Source of the DNA: Scytalidium lignicola | Taxonomy: Eukaryota > Ascomycota > Leotiomycetes | DNA length: 64,000 nucleotides | Assembly: GCA_002812745.2 (NCBI GenBank) | Contig: NCSJ02000003.1 | Span: forward strand, 186,001 to 250,000 | Reading direction: 5' to 3' | Part shown: positions 46,730-60,043 of the stretch, in pieces | Layout of the letters: each line of letters opens with the position of its first letter | How positions within the stretch are numbered: position 1 is the first letter of the stretch | Position numbers and translations under genes: made by a program | Notes under the pieces: generated by a model | What the model was told of the DNA's origin: nothing | Databases searched by the model: none | The model's input: the letters and a program-made list of their open reading frames with translations, nothing else

Positions 46730-47540
46730 TTATACAACCCGCTTGACCTGTTCACGAGAGGTGTAGAGGTTAGTTACTAGCTAAAACCCTCCAAGGCGCC
46801 CAGAACTCTTATTGCCTACCTCAAAGAACCTCTTTAACCACCAGACCTGGAATATGCCCTCTCCAACTAAGACTCCCATTTGGAAGATGCTCCACCATTT
46901 TACTCGTGCGTTCGTGCTTTCTGCTGTATTTCGGTGCGTCCGTTCTCGAATGACGATGTAGGATTGCTCGTCCTTGACCTGAGCGAGGAGTTCGGAGAGT
47001 TGTCGGACTGTAATAGACGTGTGAGAATGGCTATCTTTAAATAAAGTAAAAGATGGGAGCTAAGGAGCCTTCTTACCTTCAACCTCTAATGGGTCGGATG
47101 GTATTTCAGATTCTGGGACATAGACTATGCCGTGCACATTGAACGAAACCTCCTTTGTTGTTGCAGACCAGTGCTCATTGCTGAAGCAGTAGAGAAACTT
47201 TCCGTCTTGCTTAGCTGTGAAAGAAAAATCGCCGTTGGAAATCGACCTCTCGAAGGTTTCGTAGCCCCCTGACGGGTTCGATATCTGCTCTAAGTCAGTG
47301 GCAGGCCAGCGAGGCATGATTTTATAAATGGAAAAAAATTACCCAGAAATCAATGTCTAGATTTCCAGCATTTCCAAACTCTCTATCTCCAACTTGGAAC
47401 GTAACGGTCATCTTATCGTCGCTGTGCAGGTTCTCATGGAAGCACTCCCGCCCATGTGCATTAAGCTGAATATTATGTGCCAATGCAGCACTGAGCAAAC
47501 TGCTCGCTGCAAGCAGGATAGAAGATGTCGAGAATCGCAT
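46730..47540 (-). CDS. emp24: p24 cargo receptor, Emp24/TMED2 (p24-beta) type
   Basis: Four exons (47540-47343, 47284-47077, 47007-46820, 46747-46730) encode 203 aa. p24 proteins cycle between ER and Golgi in COPI and COPII vesicles and sort GPI-anchored cargo. A signal peptide (about 22 residues, ending AALAH) precedes the GOLD domain with the two conserved cysteines in RECFHE and FLYCFSNE. A coiled-coil follows (VRQLSELLAQVKDEQ), then one membrane helix and the cytosolic tail RFFEVKRVV, nearly identical to the p24-beta tail, with the diphenylalanine COPII/COPI signal and basic pair. The last exon, 18 nt, encodes only VKRVV and the stop. It is divergent from arf1. Confidence 0.93.
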
Positions 47541-48836
<1,296 letters not shown>

Positions 48837-49589
48837 ATCATCGATGTCGTTCACAACGAGCAAATCGAAACGTCTCATAGCAAACCTCCTTGTCCTCTGT
48901 AATCGGTCATTGGTGCTCCATCTCTTGAACCCATCGTTGTCTCTTAAGCAGTCCACTTCCATGAGGGGCGTAGGGGCGGTAACAACTGTACGATGATTCG
49001 GTGTTCACACGTTTCCTGGCAGCTATTAGTATAATCTGTAGTTGTGCGTTTTCGTGGGAATTCTTTTTCCTTTTTGCGCGTCTTTCGGCCTCTTTTACCT
49101 TTCCTACATTTTGGCCTTGCCTTATTGTGTTTAGCATGGTCTAAAAGAGGGCGGTAGATGGATGTTTATGGTAGTCTAGTCTGAAAATTGATCTCGCATT
49201 AGAAAACTTGAATTTTTGTGGTTTTGAAACATGAGCACGTGAGAGTAAAAAAATATACGTTTACTGTGGTTTTTAAGAGTTATAAACAGTATTGTACATC
49301 TATAGAAATCCCATCATTAATGTTATCATGGGTTTAATTAACTCAGGAGTAGAGTTTTGATGTATTCTTCAATGGACGTGGAATATGTCAATCCCTAGCA
49401 ATTTTGGATCTGTCTAAAAGGCTGTCTGGGATTTATGTCCTGTCGTTTAGAAGCCCACAGAAACCAATCGCCGATGCCGACACGGCACACGACAACGCCA
49501 TAGAAAAGTAAACAAACGATTGTAATAGACCCTGTATTAAATTTGAAGAATAGAAGTCTTCTATTTTTGCCAAAAATTCTCCATCGGCT
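48837..49589. other. Intergenic, arf1 3' flank and DUF6604 promoter
   Basis: The gap holds the arf1 3' region and the promoter of the next plus-strand gene. Overlapping short frames near 48730-49140 lack motifs. Confidence 0.5.
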
Positions 49590-52076
49590 ATGCCAGGACT
49601 ACGTGCTTTCGGGACTTATGCTCTATATAAGACAGGTCAAGATAAGTTCACCAATTGGCTGAAACAAACAGCAGACAAATGCACAGGAAACACGCCTAAT
49701 GGTGCAGATGCAAAGCGGACGAAGGGGAAGGGGAAAAATCCCGGTGTAATTGTGCATTATACTGAATTGGAGAAACTGGCTCAAGCTGTTGTCTCCGAAA
49801 CCCCGGCTCAGAATATTCCAACCGGAATTGTCCAAACGCTGCGCGATGTCATTGCAAAGAGACGGCAGTCATCCAGGTTTTTCTCCAAGCAATCAGAGAG
49901 AGATGCGGATGAGTCTCTCAAACGAAGCAATGAAGGACATCAGCACATCATCAAGATTTTGGAGAATGTGCTTAGAATCTTCGAAGATAAGCTAAAAAGC
50001 AGAGGATCTTCTGCCCCGAAAGAACAAGATGCACGTGGTATGCGTAATACAGAGGTCCAGATGAGTAATATTTTTGCTCTCTTGGAAATCAATGAACCAG
50101 CTATCCAGGATCCAACAGTTCAAGACGAAGATGAGAATGAGGAGGAAACAGATGTAGCGTCGATCTCATCGAAGACTTCAAGCAGGAGCCGTGGTAAGAA
50201 AGGAAAGAAAGCCAAGAGCAGAGCAAAGAAGGCCCAAACAACAACTAGACAACCCGAACCTGAGTTAGAGGAGATAGAATATTATATGGAGTTTGATGAT
50301 GAAGATATTTTTTTCCTGCTCTACTGCTTCTTCGAGGACTTCAACGAAATCCGAGATTATCTCCTGGAACGTTGGTGCGATTATGCCGATGGAATTCTCA
50401 GTCTGAGTACTGTAGCACTTATTACAAATACGGCATTCGACATATTTCAGCACGAAGAGAGAGTCTTATTGTCTACGCTCCCAAGAAATTCTAAACTTCG
50501 AAACTTTGGTGCTATCGCTCATATGCTTTTCATAGAGTGCGGACTGCTCCATGTGGATTATGATAGTACACCTGAAGATAAAGAGGAGGCCAATAATTAT
50601 TTTCAAGAGGAGGCTAACTGGGTATGCTTGCCTGTGTTTTGGTTTCTGACAAACTGGCTGGAGCATGCTCCTCCAGGAAAGGTTCCCATCATACCTCCCG
50701 ACATTCGTGACCCCATAGATGCACCATATGGTTACACACCAGTGGAAATAGCGAGAAGGAAGGACGAAGTTCTCAGGGAATTCATTGCAGAAATGGCCAT
50801 CCTGAAGGCTATGAAACGAAACCCTAGTTTTGATATCCCGGCAGAAGATGAACTGACAAAAGGACTGATTAAATTTCTGCAGCAGAGACAAATATCCATC
50901 TGGTTGGTCTTGGCATGCCAGGTGTATGTGGACATACGTTATGTGCTCGAAGAAAAGGTTGTTCGTCCTCATGAGGAGCTTCTAGCTACAACGAAAAGAG
51001 TCAAAGAGACCCTCGAAGAATATATCGAGTTCTCAAAGGACTACGAGCGTCCTGCCAAGACAATCAAGACCGTTATTGGTGAAATAGAATGCTGGGTTGA
51101 CGAAGATTTCCCACAGGAGGCTCGAGTCAACGTACACAGACCGCATGGCATCATGGAAGACGAGCTGGAGACATTCTGCATCCAGAAACGCCATCCAATC
51201 CATTGTGGCCTTATGGTATTGCGTTATAATCTCTCGATGGAAGAAATCGGTCTACGTATGGTCAATAGTTGGGGTGCCATCATGGCAGTAGCACATATCT
51301 ACAATATGATAAGACAGGAAATTCCAGAGAAGGGGCTGATCTGGGAAGATATGGACGCCCTTATTTCCATCAATACACCCGAGAACCTATTTGTCGGTGG
51401 CCTCCCGAAAGAACCGGTGGCCTATCTTCAGCACTATGGACTTGCAACCGGAATCAAGGCCGAAATGTTTGCAAGGGATCACCGCGGCGGTCCCTTACTG
51501 CACGGCGACCCTCGAATTTTGGTATCCAGGGCCGAAGTCTCCAACATCTTCCATGACCGTATCTGCTTCGGTACGGAGCAGAACATCCTCACTCTCGCCA
51601 ACATGGAGACAGTCCTCTCTCAAGTCGATGTTCCTCTACCTGACATAACCAACCAAACAGAGTATTCGCGCTCTGCTTTCTTCTCCCAGTTGACAATAGC
51701 AGACCAGGTCCGCCGCACACAAGCCATCATGCCTCTACAAATCCTAGACTCCCTCTGCCAGCGCGTCCATGATGAGGCTTTCCTTCTCTACTTCAACTAT
51801 TTTTCTATGCACCAGCGTTGCACGGTGATCTTGCGTGCCCTTCGAGATCGGCTAGACAAGGAGATCATTCCCAGATTCCCAAGTATTGAGATCCAGGAAC
51901 AAGATCTAACGAACATAGCCAGTCTGACATTTTCTAAGATGGTAGCTTATGAATCGGAAAGGAAAGAGTTGGCTGGAAAGATTGATGCTGTTATTAGGGA
52001 TGTTATTGGTGAAGATGGAAAGAAGGAGATCATGACGCTTATGGGGGTTTTGAGGGAGACTTTAGTTGCCTATTAA
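49590..52076 (+). CDS. DUF6604-type fungal protein, function unknown
   Basis: One uninterrupted exon encodes 828 aa. The N-terminus (YALYKTGQDKFTNWLKQTADKC) fits the DUF6604 family of filamentous fungi, whose function is unknown. A Glu/Asp-rich stretch and a Lys/Arg/Ser linker (about residues 180-225; SRGKKGKKAKSRAKKAQ) could serve as a nuclear signal. The C-terminal 550 residues are mostly helical with no recognised catalytic motif. No membrane segment or signal peptide is seen. It is the longest single-exon gene in the window. I cannot infer a role from its neighbours. Confidence 0.85.
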   Translation: MPGLRAFGTYALYKTGQDKFTNWLKQTADKCTGNTPNGADAKRTKGKGKNPGVIVHYTELEKLAQAVVSETPAQNIPTGIVQTLRDVIAKRRQSSRFFSKQSERDADESLKRSNEGHQHIIKILENVLRIFEDKLKSRGSSAPKEQDARGMRNTEVQMSNIFALLEINEPAIQDPTVQDEDENEEETDVASISSKTSSRSRGKKGKKAKSRAKKAQTTTRQPEPELEEIEYYMEFDDEDIFFLLYCFFEDFNEIRDYLLERWCDYADGILSLSTVALITNTAFDIFQHEERVLLSTLPRNSKLRNFGAIAHMLFIECGLLHVDYDSTPEDKEEANNYFQEEANWVCLPVFWFLTNWLEHAPPGKVPIIPPDIRDPIDAPYGYTPVEIARRKDEVLREFIAEMAILKAMKRNPSFDIPAEDELTKGLIKFLQQRQISIWLVLACQVYVDIRYVLEEKVVRPHEELLATTKRVKETLEEYIEFSKDYERPAKTIKTVIGEIECWVDEDFPQEARVNVHRPHGIMEDELETFCIQKRHPIHCGLMVLRYNLSMEEIGLRMVNSWGAIMAVAHIYNMIRQEIPEKGLIWEDMDALISINTPENLFVGGLPKEPVAYLQHYGLATGIKAEMFARDHRGGPLLHGDPRILVSRAEVSNIFHDRICFGTEQNILTLANMETVLSQVDVPLPDITNQTEYSRSAFFSQLTIADQVRRTQAIMPLQILDSLCQRVHDEAFLLYFNYFSMHQRCTVILRALRDRLDKEIIPRFPSIEIQEQDLTNIASLTFSKMVAYESERKELAGKIDAVIRDVIGEDGKKEIMTLMGVLRETLVAY

Positions 52077-52695
52077 GATGGGGGGGGTGGTGTTGAGTTG
52101 AGATGTGGAAAAAATGCGAGCGCGCTATATCTGAGGGGGTTTAAGAGTATTTTGGCTAGAATGTGTTGGTTTTCNTTTTTTGTATGACATGAGTAATGAT
52201 GGTCTATTTTGAATTAAATCTAAAATATAGGTCGACTATAAGTACGGAGAGATGCACTCCGTTGTTCGTTTCAAGACTATAGAATGAAATCAACTGGATT
52301 GAAAGAAATCCATCTTTTGCAGTATGTCATCTAATCATAGCACATCGCATTTGAACATGATAAATTATGATTGTGACTTTTTAAATTTTGTATTCATAAG
52401 TTTGAGTTATCAATTTAGATTGTAAAAGGTNAAAAAAATATGTTCAACCCCAAACTCCAACGCTCCCCAAACCCGACACCAGGTTCACTCCCCTGACCAC
52501 TTTTCCTTGTCTTTTGTAAATCCCGAAGTATGAAAATCGTTTAAACATCATGTCATAACCACTACACCACCTATTCATCAAAATATTTTTGTGTGCTTCT
52601 CGGTCACCATCACCATTTTATGTGTAACACCATCTAACAAGAATATAAGGGAAAAGATGACCCATATGACCTGATCACTGGCATCAAAATATTCC
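52077..52695. other. Convergent 3' flanks
   Basis: A/T-rich sequence between converging genes, with two N positions (52175, 52431) next to homopolymer runs. No gene is seen. Confidence 0.5.
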
Positions 52696-53634
52696 CTATG
52701 CAGAAATGCTCTCTACATCCTTCTCTTTGGGGTTAAATGCCTGATCGCGAACCTGAAGATTGATTTTCTCCCCGCTAACCCAGAACCCAGCGGCCTCGAT
52801 GATCCGGCACACAACCTCCATCTCAGCACTATTTCGGGGTGCATAGATCATCATGAATTCCCGTGGCACATACTGCTTAAACCAGCCTCCTCTGGCTAGA
52901 GGATGTCGTTCACCCCATCCCTTCTCAATCACAAGCTTCGCATCATCGGGATGCATATTCATGTGCATGCTTCGATCACTGTTATGGACGTGAACGATCT
53001 CGCCTTTGCAGGTGGCGTTGATGGGATTCCGGGAGAAGAGTGACAGGCCCTTCTTCTCGAAGCACGAGATGCCTGTGAAGAATCTGGCTGGATCCTGAGC
53101 AGCTGTTGCTTCCAAGGTTGCCAAGAGAGATTTGTAGACCTTAGAACAACCTCTTTGGTTTATTTGGCGTTGAGGAGCTATCCCGGCTATTTGTGGACGG
53201 GGGCCACGTCGTTGTGGTAGTAAATATGGCGTATCCTGGAAGTAACCTATTCTCGGATAGATGTCGCTGGAGCAAGAGAGTGGCTCGTAGGGATTCTTAA
53301 GGGCAACCATGCGGAGACAGGCGATTTTAAGATAGCCTAGAAACGTCGAAGGCGTGCCTCCAGGACCTAGGAGGAGGAAATTATCGTAATCGTTATAGAC
53401 GATCCATGCTATCACGGCGAGAGCGATGAGGGTGCTTGTTAGTGATGGATGGAAAACTTGGACGCTTATGATTACCACGATGATGGTGCCAATGAGAGCC
53501 GGTCCTGTGAGAGTGATTTGAAGGACATTATGCTGGGTTGGGCACATTTGCAGCTCTTGACTCTCTTGGCCATCGAATTGGGTTGTTGAATGGTCGAGAA
53601 GAAGCTGCATAGTAGTACTAGATTTGACTTCCAT
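52696..53634 (-). CDS. Membrane protein with DUF5519 'luciferase' domain
   Basis: A single exon from the ATG at 53634 encodes 312 aa. Two hydrophobic helices lie near the N-terminus (ALIGTIIVVIISVQVF and LTSTLIALAVIAWIVY). The C-terminal part has HNSDRSMHMNMHPDDAKLVIEKG, then GWGERHPLARGG and EFMMIYAPRN, the signature of the domain databases call 'luciferase domain' or DUF5519. Light emission is not implied: the name stems from remote annotation and the domain has no known reaction in fungi. The Cys-rich middle has no further motif. Confidence 0.75.
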   Translation of the reverse strand: MEVKSSTTMQLLLDHSTTQFDGQESQELQMCPTQHNVLQITLTGPALIGTIIVVIISVQVFHPSLTSTLIALAVIAWIVYNDYDNFLLLGPGGTPSTFLGYLKIACLRMVALKNPYEPLSCSSDIYPRIGYFQDTPYLLPQRRGPRPQIAGIAPQRQINQRGCSKVYKSLLATLEATAAQDPARFFTGISCFEKKGLSLFSRNPINATCKGEIVHVHNSDRSMHMNMHPDDAKLVIEKGWGERHPLARGGWFKQYVPREFMMIYAPRNSAEMEVVCRIIEAAGFWVSGEKINLQVRDQAFNPKEKDVESISA

Positions 53635-56600
53635 GATCTGGGGATTCGTTAGGAACAAGTTGAGAGGGGAAAGGGGGCAGTTTCTGCAATGAGATTTTAG
53701 GACTGACTCTTGCTATTATGGGTGGTGACAATCTAATATATCGATGTCTTTGCGAGATGCCTGTCTCATTCAGCAGCTTCAATTGCTAGAATTGAACCCC
53801 TTAGCAGCAAGAGCTCAAAGAGGTGGTCAATCAGTCACGTGGGAGGAAGCGTAAGAGTGCGGAGGATTCTCTTGTTTTAAAGTACAAGGCACCTAAGGTA
53901 CAGATGCGGATGACGTGTTTTTGAAGTGAACAACAACGACCACTAGTCCACAACCGTGAATGAAATCGTGCTTCGTGTCCACGCGGCTAAAGAAATGCCC
54001 CAGAGAGTCCCTTTCTATGATTGAATGGTTTGATTTGTCTTGATCTGACTGATTGAATAATAGACCACAAAAGCAATGGTGACAAGAGGTTGTCCAACTT
54101 TGGAAAACCACAAGAGTCACGAGCGTGACGGCTAAGCACAGCCCGTCTTGAAGAGAGATGACAATGTATAGAGGTGGATAGATGAGTGGAAGAGGATGAA
54201 GCAGGCACTGGTGTATTGATGTTTGAGGGAGCAATTGATCTAGTAATGCAAAGAAGAAGGAAACCCGATATCAGCACAATCTGTGACAAGACTCTGAGCG
54301 GAGGCAGTGCGGTGGGCGAAGAGTGATACTTTATACTATCGACGTAAGACCTACAGTACAAGTGCGCATTCCGGAGCCCGCAGTTATTTTATGTGGATCA
54401 CGGGCATCTGGGATTGGGGCTGCAGCAAAAGCAAGTGGCCAGAGAGGGGAAGCTGCAGCCAAAAGGAGCGCGAGGAGACAGCAGAGAGAGAAAGAGGGAG
54501 GGAGAGGGATCAAGCATTGCAAGTCCTGCCCGCAGACAGAGTCGTGCGGTGAACTCCCATCGATGTCACTCGGTGGCGGTACGACTGCTGACTAGCACAC
54601 AACTGGAACTAAGCTGAGCAGGTCACGTTCCTGTCAGATACTTTGCAGTACATTCCAAACGACCGTTGGCTGGATCTACTTGATTTGAGGAATGATTGGG
54701 GAATGATTGGGGAATGATTGGACCCCGTCATGAAGGCGCATCAAGAAAGACCCTGTCAGCTGATACGGACGTGCACCTCCCGGCCTTGACTTCCCATTGA
54801 CCTCGGAGCTCTACAAACATTCAACTTTTCATGCGCTTTAATTATTAGACACACGACAAAGACAGCAACCATGAACCACCTAAGACCGGCTCCTGCAGGC
54901 TGTACAGTTGCAGTCTGTTGTGTACCTGTCACTGCTCAATGGCTTGAATGGCTGGGTCAGCGCTAGATCTCAGCCCATATGGTCCGATGATGGACGGGCT
55001 GTTTGGTTACGATGACGGGTTCGTCGGTCGTCAACTGGTCAACGACAGTAATACATCAATAGGGCTGGAGCTTCGGGGTGCGCGCCCAGTCGTGTGGATG
55101 GAGCGAATCCAACACCTCTGACGTCCTCGGCCAAGCTGGATCGTCATTCTGCCGCTCCTCTCCGTCAATGGGACACAGGCACCGCCAACCATCTTCGATC
55201 TCTTTACAGTACAGTAGTACAGTACCACGAAACATGCAACCTGTCTATCCCAGGTCGCTTAAGCTTCTCAAGCCAAAGTTATATACGCAAGTACAAGGAT
55301 ATTGTCGACTTGAAATCCTTTATTCTCCTAAAAAGTAGATAATTTGAATGGCAACGACGCTAAAAATCGGCATTTCTGCCATCTGGGGCCCGAAGAGATA
55401 CACTGTACTATGTACTGTACTGTATTATTGAAAGTGAATCATGATTGTGAAAGACTTTCTTACGTAATTTGTACACCACTCCGATTGGTCCGGAGGGATC
55501 GTTTGGGCGTCGTGCAGCGCGCTGAATAGTACTGTATCAAAACCCCGAATTATAGCTTGTAGGGGAAAAGCAAATTCAAGGAGCAACCATGGCGGTACGG
55601 TACTGTAGCGGGTGAAGAATGGCCGAATTGCTTTCCTTCCCCTCGCTACTGACCGGCCAAGATCCGATTCGCTTTGACAACCTCATCATGTTTGCAGATG
55701 GAACTCTCAAATGGAACACAATCATCCAACTTCGACGTGTCTAGTGCGGCTTTTTGCTGGCGTGTGGCCTGACCGTTGGAATCTGACAGAGGAACAGGAC
55801 CTGCAGCAAGCCTCCATACTGGAAATGCAACTAAACATCACCCTCGCTGGAGTCAGCTCCACCGTCTTTTTCATCTTGCCACCTCCACAATGTTGTTTGA
55901 AAGAATCTTCTACGTAAGGTACCATAGTGAGCCATCCTAGCAGGTTTGCAGATTCTTTTGCTCCCTGTTAACTAGCTCAAGTGGTTAGTATCAATTAGCA
56001 CGGAGCTTAAAATGGCCTCAAATAATCTCAACTCGGGAAATGTGTAAACTGCATTTTACCGTGTATTCCAACCCTGGTCAGAGTTCTGGATTTGTGTCAC
56101 CCTGCAGAGATTCTCCTACAATGTGTCCAAGATTGAATGCCACATTGCTCCAGTGATTCAAGGAGAAATCGAACATCAGGAGATACAAAAGGCGGTCAAG
56201 CTGTAGGAGCAGATGCCGTCTGAGTTTGCTGGACAAGTATAGGCGAGTTCGGAGTGACTGCACAACTAAGTTAACGGGTGCACAACTAAAAGTTATCGGG
56301 CCCGAGGTGATGTACAGAAGACGCTCAGAGGAACTTGAACGTTTGATTGAGTGAATACGTTAATGAATTGTTTCAATCCTGCTTATCGATAACTTTATCT
56401 ATTGGTCAATGCATCATCCAAGCGAGAGGCGTGTGACAACGGGAGCGCTTGCCTCAATGAGGTTGATTGTTGTATGGTCAACCGTTGCTGGGGCAACGGA
56501 GGATATATCATCTCTTGTCAATATGGCATCGTCCCGTTCTTTGAAGATGCTAGTAACGGTATGGAATGCCACTTTTAATTGCACAAGTCTTAAATAACAT

Positions 56601-56769
56601 TAAGTTAATTGAAGGTATTCGTCGTATGAGGTGATAAAATCCAACCCTAATTTCAGTTGATACTAAATGCTAATGTCAATAGAACTTGGTCTTTAGTCTG
56701 TCATCGCTACGCGAAGTAGTATATATCCCTTCATTCCTCTCCCGCGAGCCTTTGGACTGTGCCGAAGGC
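53635..56769. other. 3.1-kb gene-free region
   Basis: No frame looks like a protein. It holds a purine-rich run (54470-54515), the 11-nt tandem repeat listed separately, and several TACTGTA/TACAGTA copies near 55200-55620. The DUF3405 promoter is presumably in the last few hundred bases. Confidence 0.5.
54689..54721. repeat. 11-nt tandem repeat, three exact copies
   Basis: The unit GGAATGATTGG is repeated three times without a mismatch. It lies in gene-free DNA and could serve as a strain-variable minisatellite. Confidence 0.9.
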
Positions 56770-59315
56770 ATGGCCGGTTTTAAGGATCTTAACCCGCTGA
56801 AGGTCGCAAAGAGAGCTTCTCGCACGCAATACTCGGGACTTCCAACACACGAGATTCCAAGACGGAGAGATATCGACGAAGAGAAATATGAATCCGAATA
56901 TTCTGAAGATGACGATGACTATTCATCATATCCATCATCACCAGAAAGGACATCCAGAGAAACTTCCGACTCATACTCATCCAGCCGGCCAATATTACAA
57001 AAAAAAAGTCTGCTGCAGCATCAAAAAGACCATCAAGATCTTCCGCATATTACAGAATTCCGAATAAAATAATACGTTGTCTATGTTTCACTTTAATTTT
57101 AACTCTCGTTATCCTAATTATTAGCCTCATACGTATGAGCATTGTTTCGGCGAGAAGGGTAGAGGTTGGGGATTTAGGGAAGCGGCCACCGCCTCCACCA
57201 GCTCCTTGGGAATCCTTCAATTTTTTATCCAGATATTACGGCGGTATTCGCAGTATTGTGCCCCAGTCAGAAAACAAGCCTGAGTATCCCATGCCTGAAG
57301 ATGAGCTTCCATACACCAACGAAACAGGATTGGAGGAACCGGGAACAGCTATTCGGGAAGTTCCAGTTAGTTTGCCATTTCAACCATATAAAAGCAGAAA
57401 TATGGCAGATTACCCGCCCAGTAAAGAGTGCTTCCTTGATGAGAAATCAACAATCCGTGTACCACAGCTCCAATATTATGCCGGTAGACCTCGAGGATTT
57501 CCAGATAATATTTTAGGCTCTTACGAGCTCCTCGGTATGTCAGAAAATATGTGTTTTGATAGATATGGCAGATTGGGCCCGTACGGCTATGGCTACAGCT
57601 TGAGGACCGGAGGCATTGGAACTGGTCATAGTGGGGATACGGAAGGTTCAGAGGCAGTTTGGAGACCAGAATCAGGAGAAGGCAGTCTGAACAAAGTCGA
57701 TTACCGGACTGTGGATTGGGCAACAGCTCAACGAAGATGCTATCAAGCAAATTCTGGACGGTTCAATTCTGTGTCGCCTCTCCAAAAACCAATTAACACG
57801 TTCTCAGTCCTAGCTGAAGAGACTACTGAAGTGCAGCGACGAGATGAAGTCCGGGATGGAGCAGGCTTGAACGAAACCAAAATCTCATCTACAAAACATC
57901 TACCACGAATAGCAGTTGTCATTCGAACATGGGATGATTTCAAGTATCAAGAGGAGGATGTTATTCAACTCAGAGCCATGATTGCAGAGCTTTCTTTGGG
58001 CTCCGGTGGAGAATACGACGTTCACCTGCTAGTTCAAGTGAAAGATGAGGGAAAGAATCCAATTTGGGCAGATCCAGAAACCTACCAGAAGCATCTAAAT
58101 GAAAGCGTTCCGGAAGAATTCAGAGGTATCGCCACATTTTGGAGTGTTACTCAGATGCTTATGCTATATCAAGGCGTATTTGATAACTACGCTCGCGGTC
58201 CTGACTTACCTGTTCACGGCCCTTATCGGGGATTGCAAATGGCCATGCAATGGTTTGCTCAAGAACATCCGGAATATGACTTCTTCTGGCATTGGGAAAT
58301 TGATATTCGATATTCTGGTCATTATTATGATTTGTTCTCTCGAATTGATTCCTGGACAACAGAGCAACCTCGGAAAGGATTATGGGAACGCAATGCTCGG
58401 TTTTATGTTCCAACTGTACACGGCTCTTGGGAAGACTTTAGACAGATGGCACGAATACAAACGGAAATGGGGACTAGTAGTTCTAACAATATTTGGTCCG
58501 GCATCGGCGGTACTAAGGGTGCCCCTGAGCGTCCAAAGGGTGAGAAGCCTATTTGGGGTCCTGAGCGTCCACAAGATGAAAATGACTGGTTCGAAATTGA
58601 AAATGACCCAGTTCCTCCTACACCTTATGAGAAAGATAAGTACGTTTGGGGGGTTGGAGAAACCGCTGATCTGATCACCTTCAATCCTCTCTTTGATCCG
58701 GATGGAACAACCTGGCTTCTTGCAAACGACATTACGGGCTACAACGCATCTGAAGGTCTTCCACCTCGTCGAGCAGCGATTGTTTCGTCAGCAAGAATGT
58801 CGAAACGACTTTTAAACACTATGCATCGTGAAACCGTCTTCAAGAAACACCACGCCTTCTCGGAGATGTGGGCTTCTACTGCTGCTTTACATCACGGCTA
58901 TAAAGCGGTTTATGTTCCACATCCGATATACGTCGACCGGGAATGGCCGGTCGAATACCTCACCGATATCATGAATGGTGGACGTAACGGCGCAACAGGT
59001 GGCTCGCGGACAAGTGTCTTTGGCGAAAGAGAGCATAACCTGCTCGGTATGACATGGTACTACAATGCCGGATTTGCGCCAAACCTATGGAAGAGATGGT
59101 TGGGACTCAAGATTAACAATGACGGTGGTGAACAGTTCGAGTTGACTGTTGATGAGAGTAAGACAGGAGAGGGCGTCAATCAAATGAAGGGTGGAGAAGG
59201 AAGGATGTGTTTGCCACCAATGCTTATTCATCCAGTTAAGGGAGTCAATTTGCCCATTGAAAAGATAGAAGAGGAAGAAACAGAGGAAGTCGCAGAGAGT
59301 GATCCGAGTGCGTGA
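56770..59315 (+). CDS. DUF3405 type II membrane protein (one-base homopolymer break)
   Basis: One exon gives 848 aa if one A is added to the 9-A run at 56999-57007; as printed the frame ends at 57072. After that correction the protein has a ~100-residue charged Ser-rich cytosolic N-terminus, one membrane helix (IIRCLCFTLILTLVILIISLI) and a long lumenal domain. That domain carries RIAVVIRTWDDF, HWEIDIRYSGHYYDL, GLQMAMQWF and HHAFSEMWASTAALHHG, typical of DUF3405. The DxD-like and WHWE elements resemble a glycosyltransferase-like Golgi enzyme, but this is inference; the family has no proven activity. The lower strand of evidence is the start: the ATG at 56770 is the first fitting one. No intron with normal splice sites repairs the break. 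Confidence 0.85.
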
Positions 59316-60043
59316 GTGTGCAACCAAATCGGAGTCTTGTGCTTCTTATGATTTATGTTTGGGATAGCAATAAGGCGTTTTGAGCGTAGGATTAAAATTT
59401 CATGATAGAGATAGAGCCACGAAATATTCTGGGTTTGGATTTTCCTAGCTTTATGTATTTCAAAATTTTTATATTATACTGTCTAGTTATGGTTTAATCA
59501 CGAGCAATATGAATACCATGATATTTACAGTTAAACAAACAGCAAGAATATTAACCATTGATTATATAGTCAACACTCACTTTTGGTGACTTAGTAGGAG
59601 TGACTATCTTGGAAGGTTTTCCTCACAATTTTCCCGGCTCCACTTTCCTTTATTTAAATGAATCGTCCTTCTTTATGAGCCTTATAAATACATGGACAGT
59701 TTTAAAATACTAATATGTTTTGTATTTATTGTAGTAGTAACACGTAGTGGCTTTATTCACTTAGTACCCCTCACGAACTGTGTTCGTTTCAAAAGGATTG
59801 GAGTTAATCCAATCTGCCCAAGTTTTGTGAATAATAGGCATTTTGTGACACGTGCAGCACCGGAAGAGTAATAAGATTATAAGATGTCTGCACAGAAAGA
59901 CTTGGTTTCAAAATGACTGATAGAATTAACTAGTAGACTCGTTTCTTTNAAAAAAAACCCTTTTCAATAGTAAACTCCTAACGCATACGATGCCTCTTGA
60001 AAAATGAACCAATACAGGCAGATACTGCATCTCATCGTTGACC
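59316..60043. other. Convergent 3' flanks
   Basis: A/T-rich gap between converging genes with an N next to an A run (59949). No gene is seen. Confidence 0.5.

Noticed and set aside
57008..57055. Possible 48-nt intron in the DUF3405 gene (GTCTGC...ACAG)
   Set aside because: Its length is a multiple of three, so removing it does not repair the frame, and the donor is poor.
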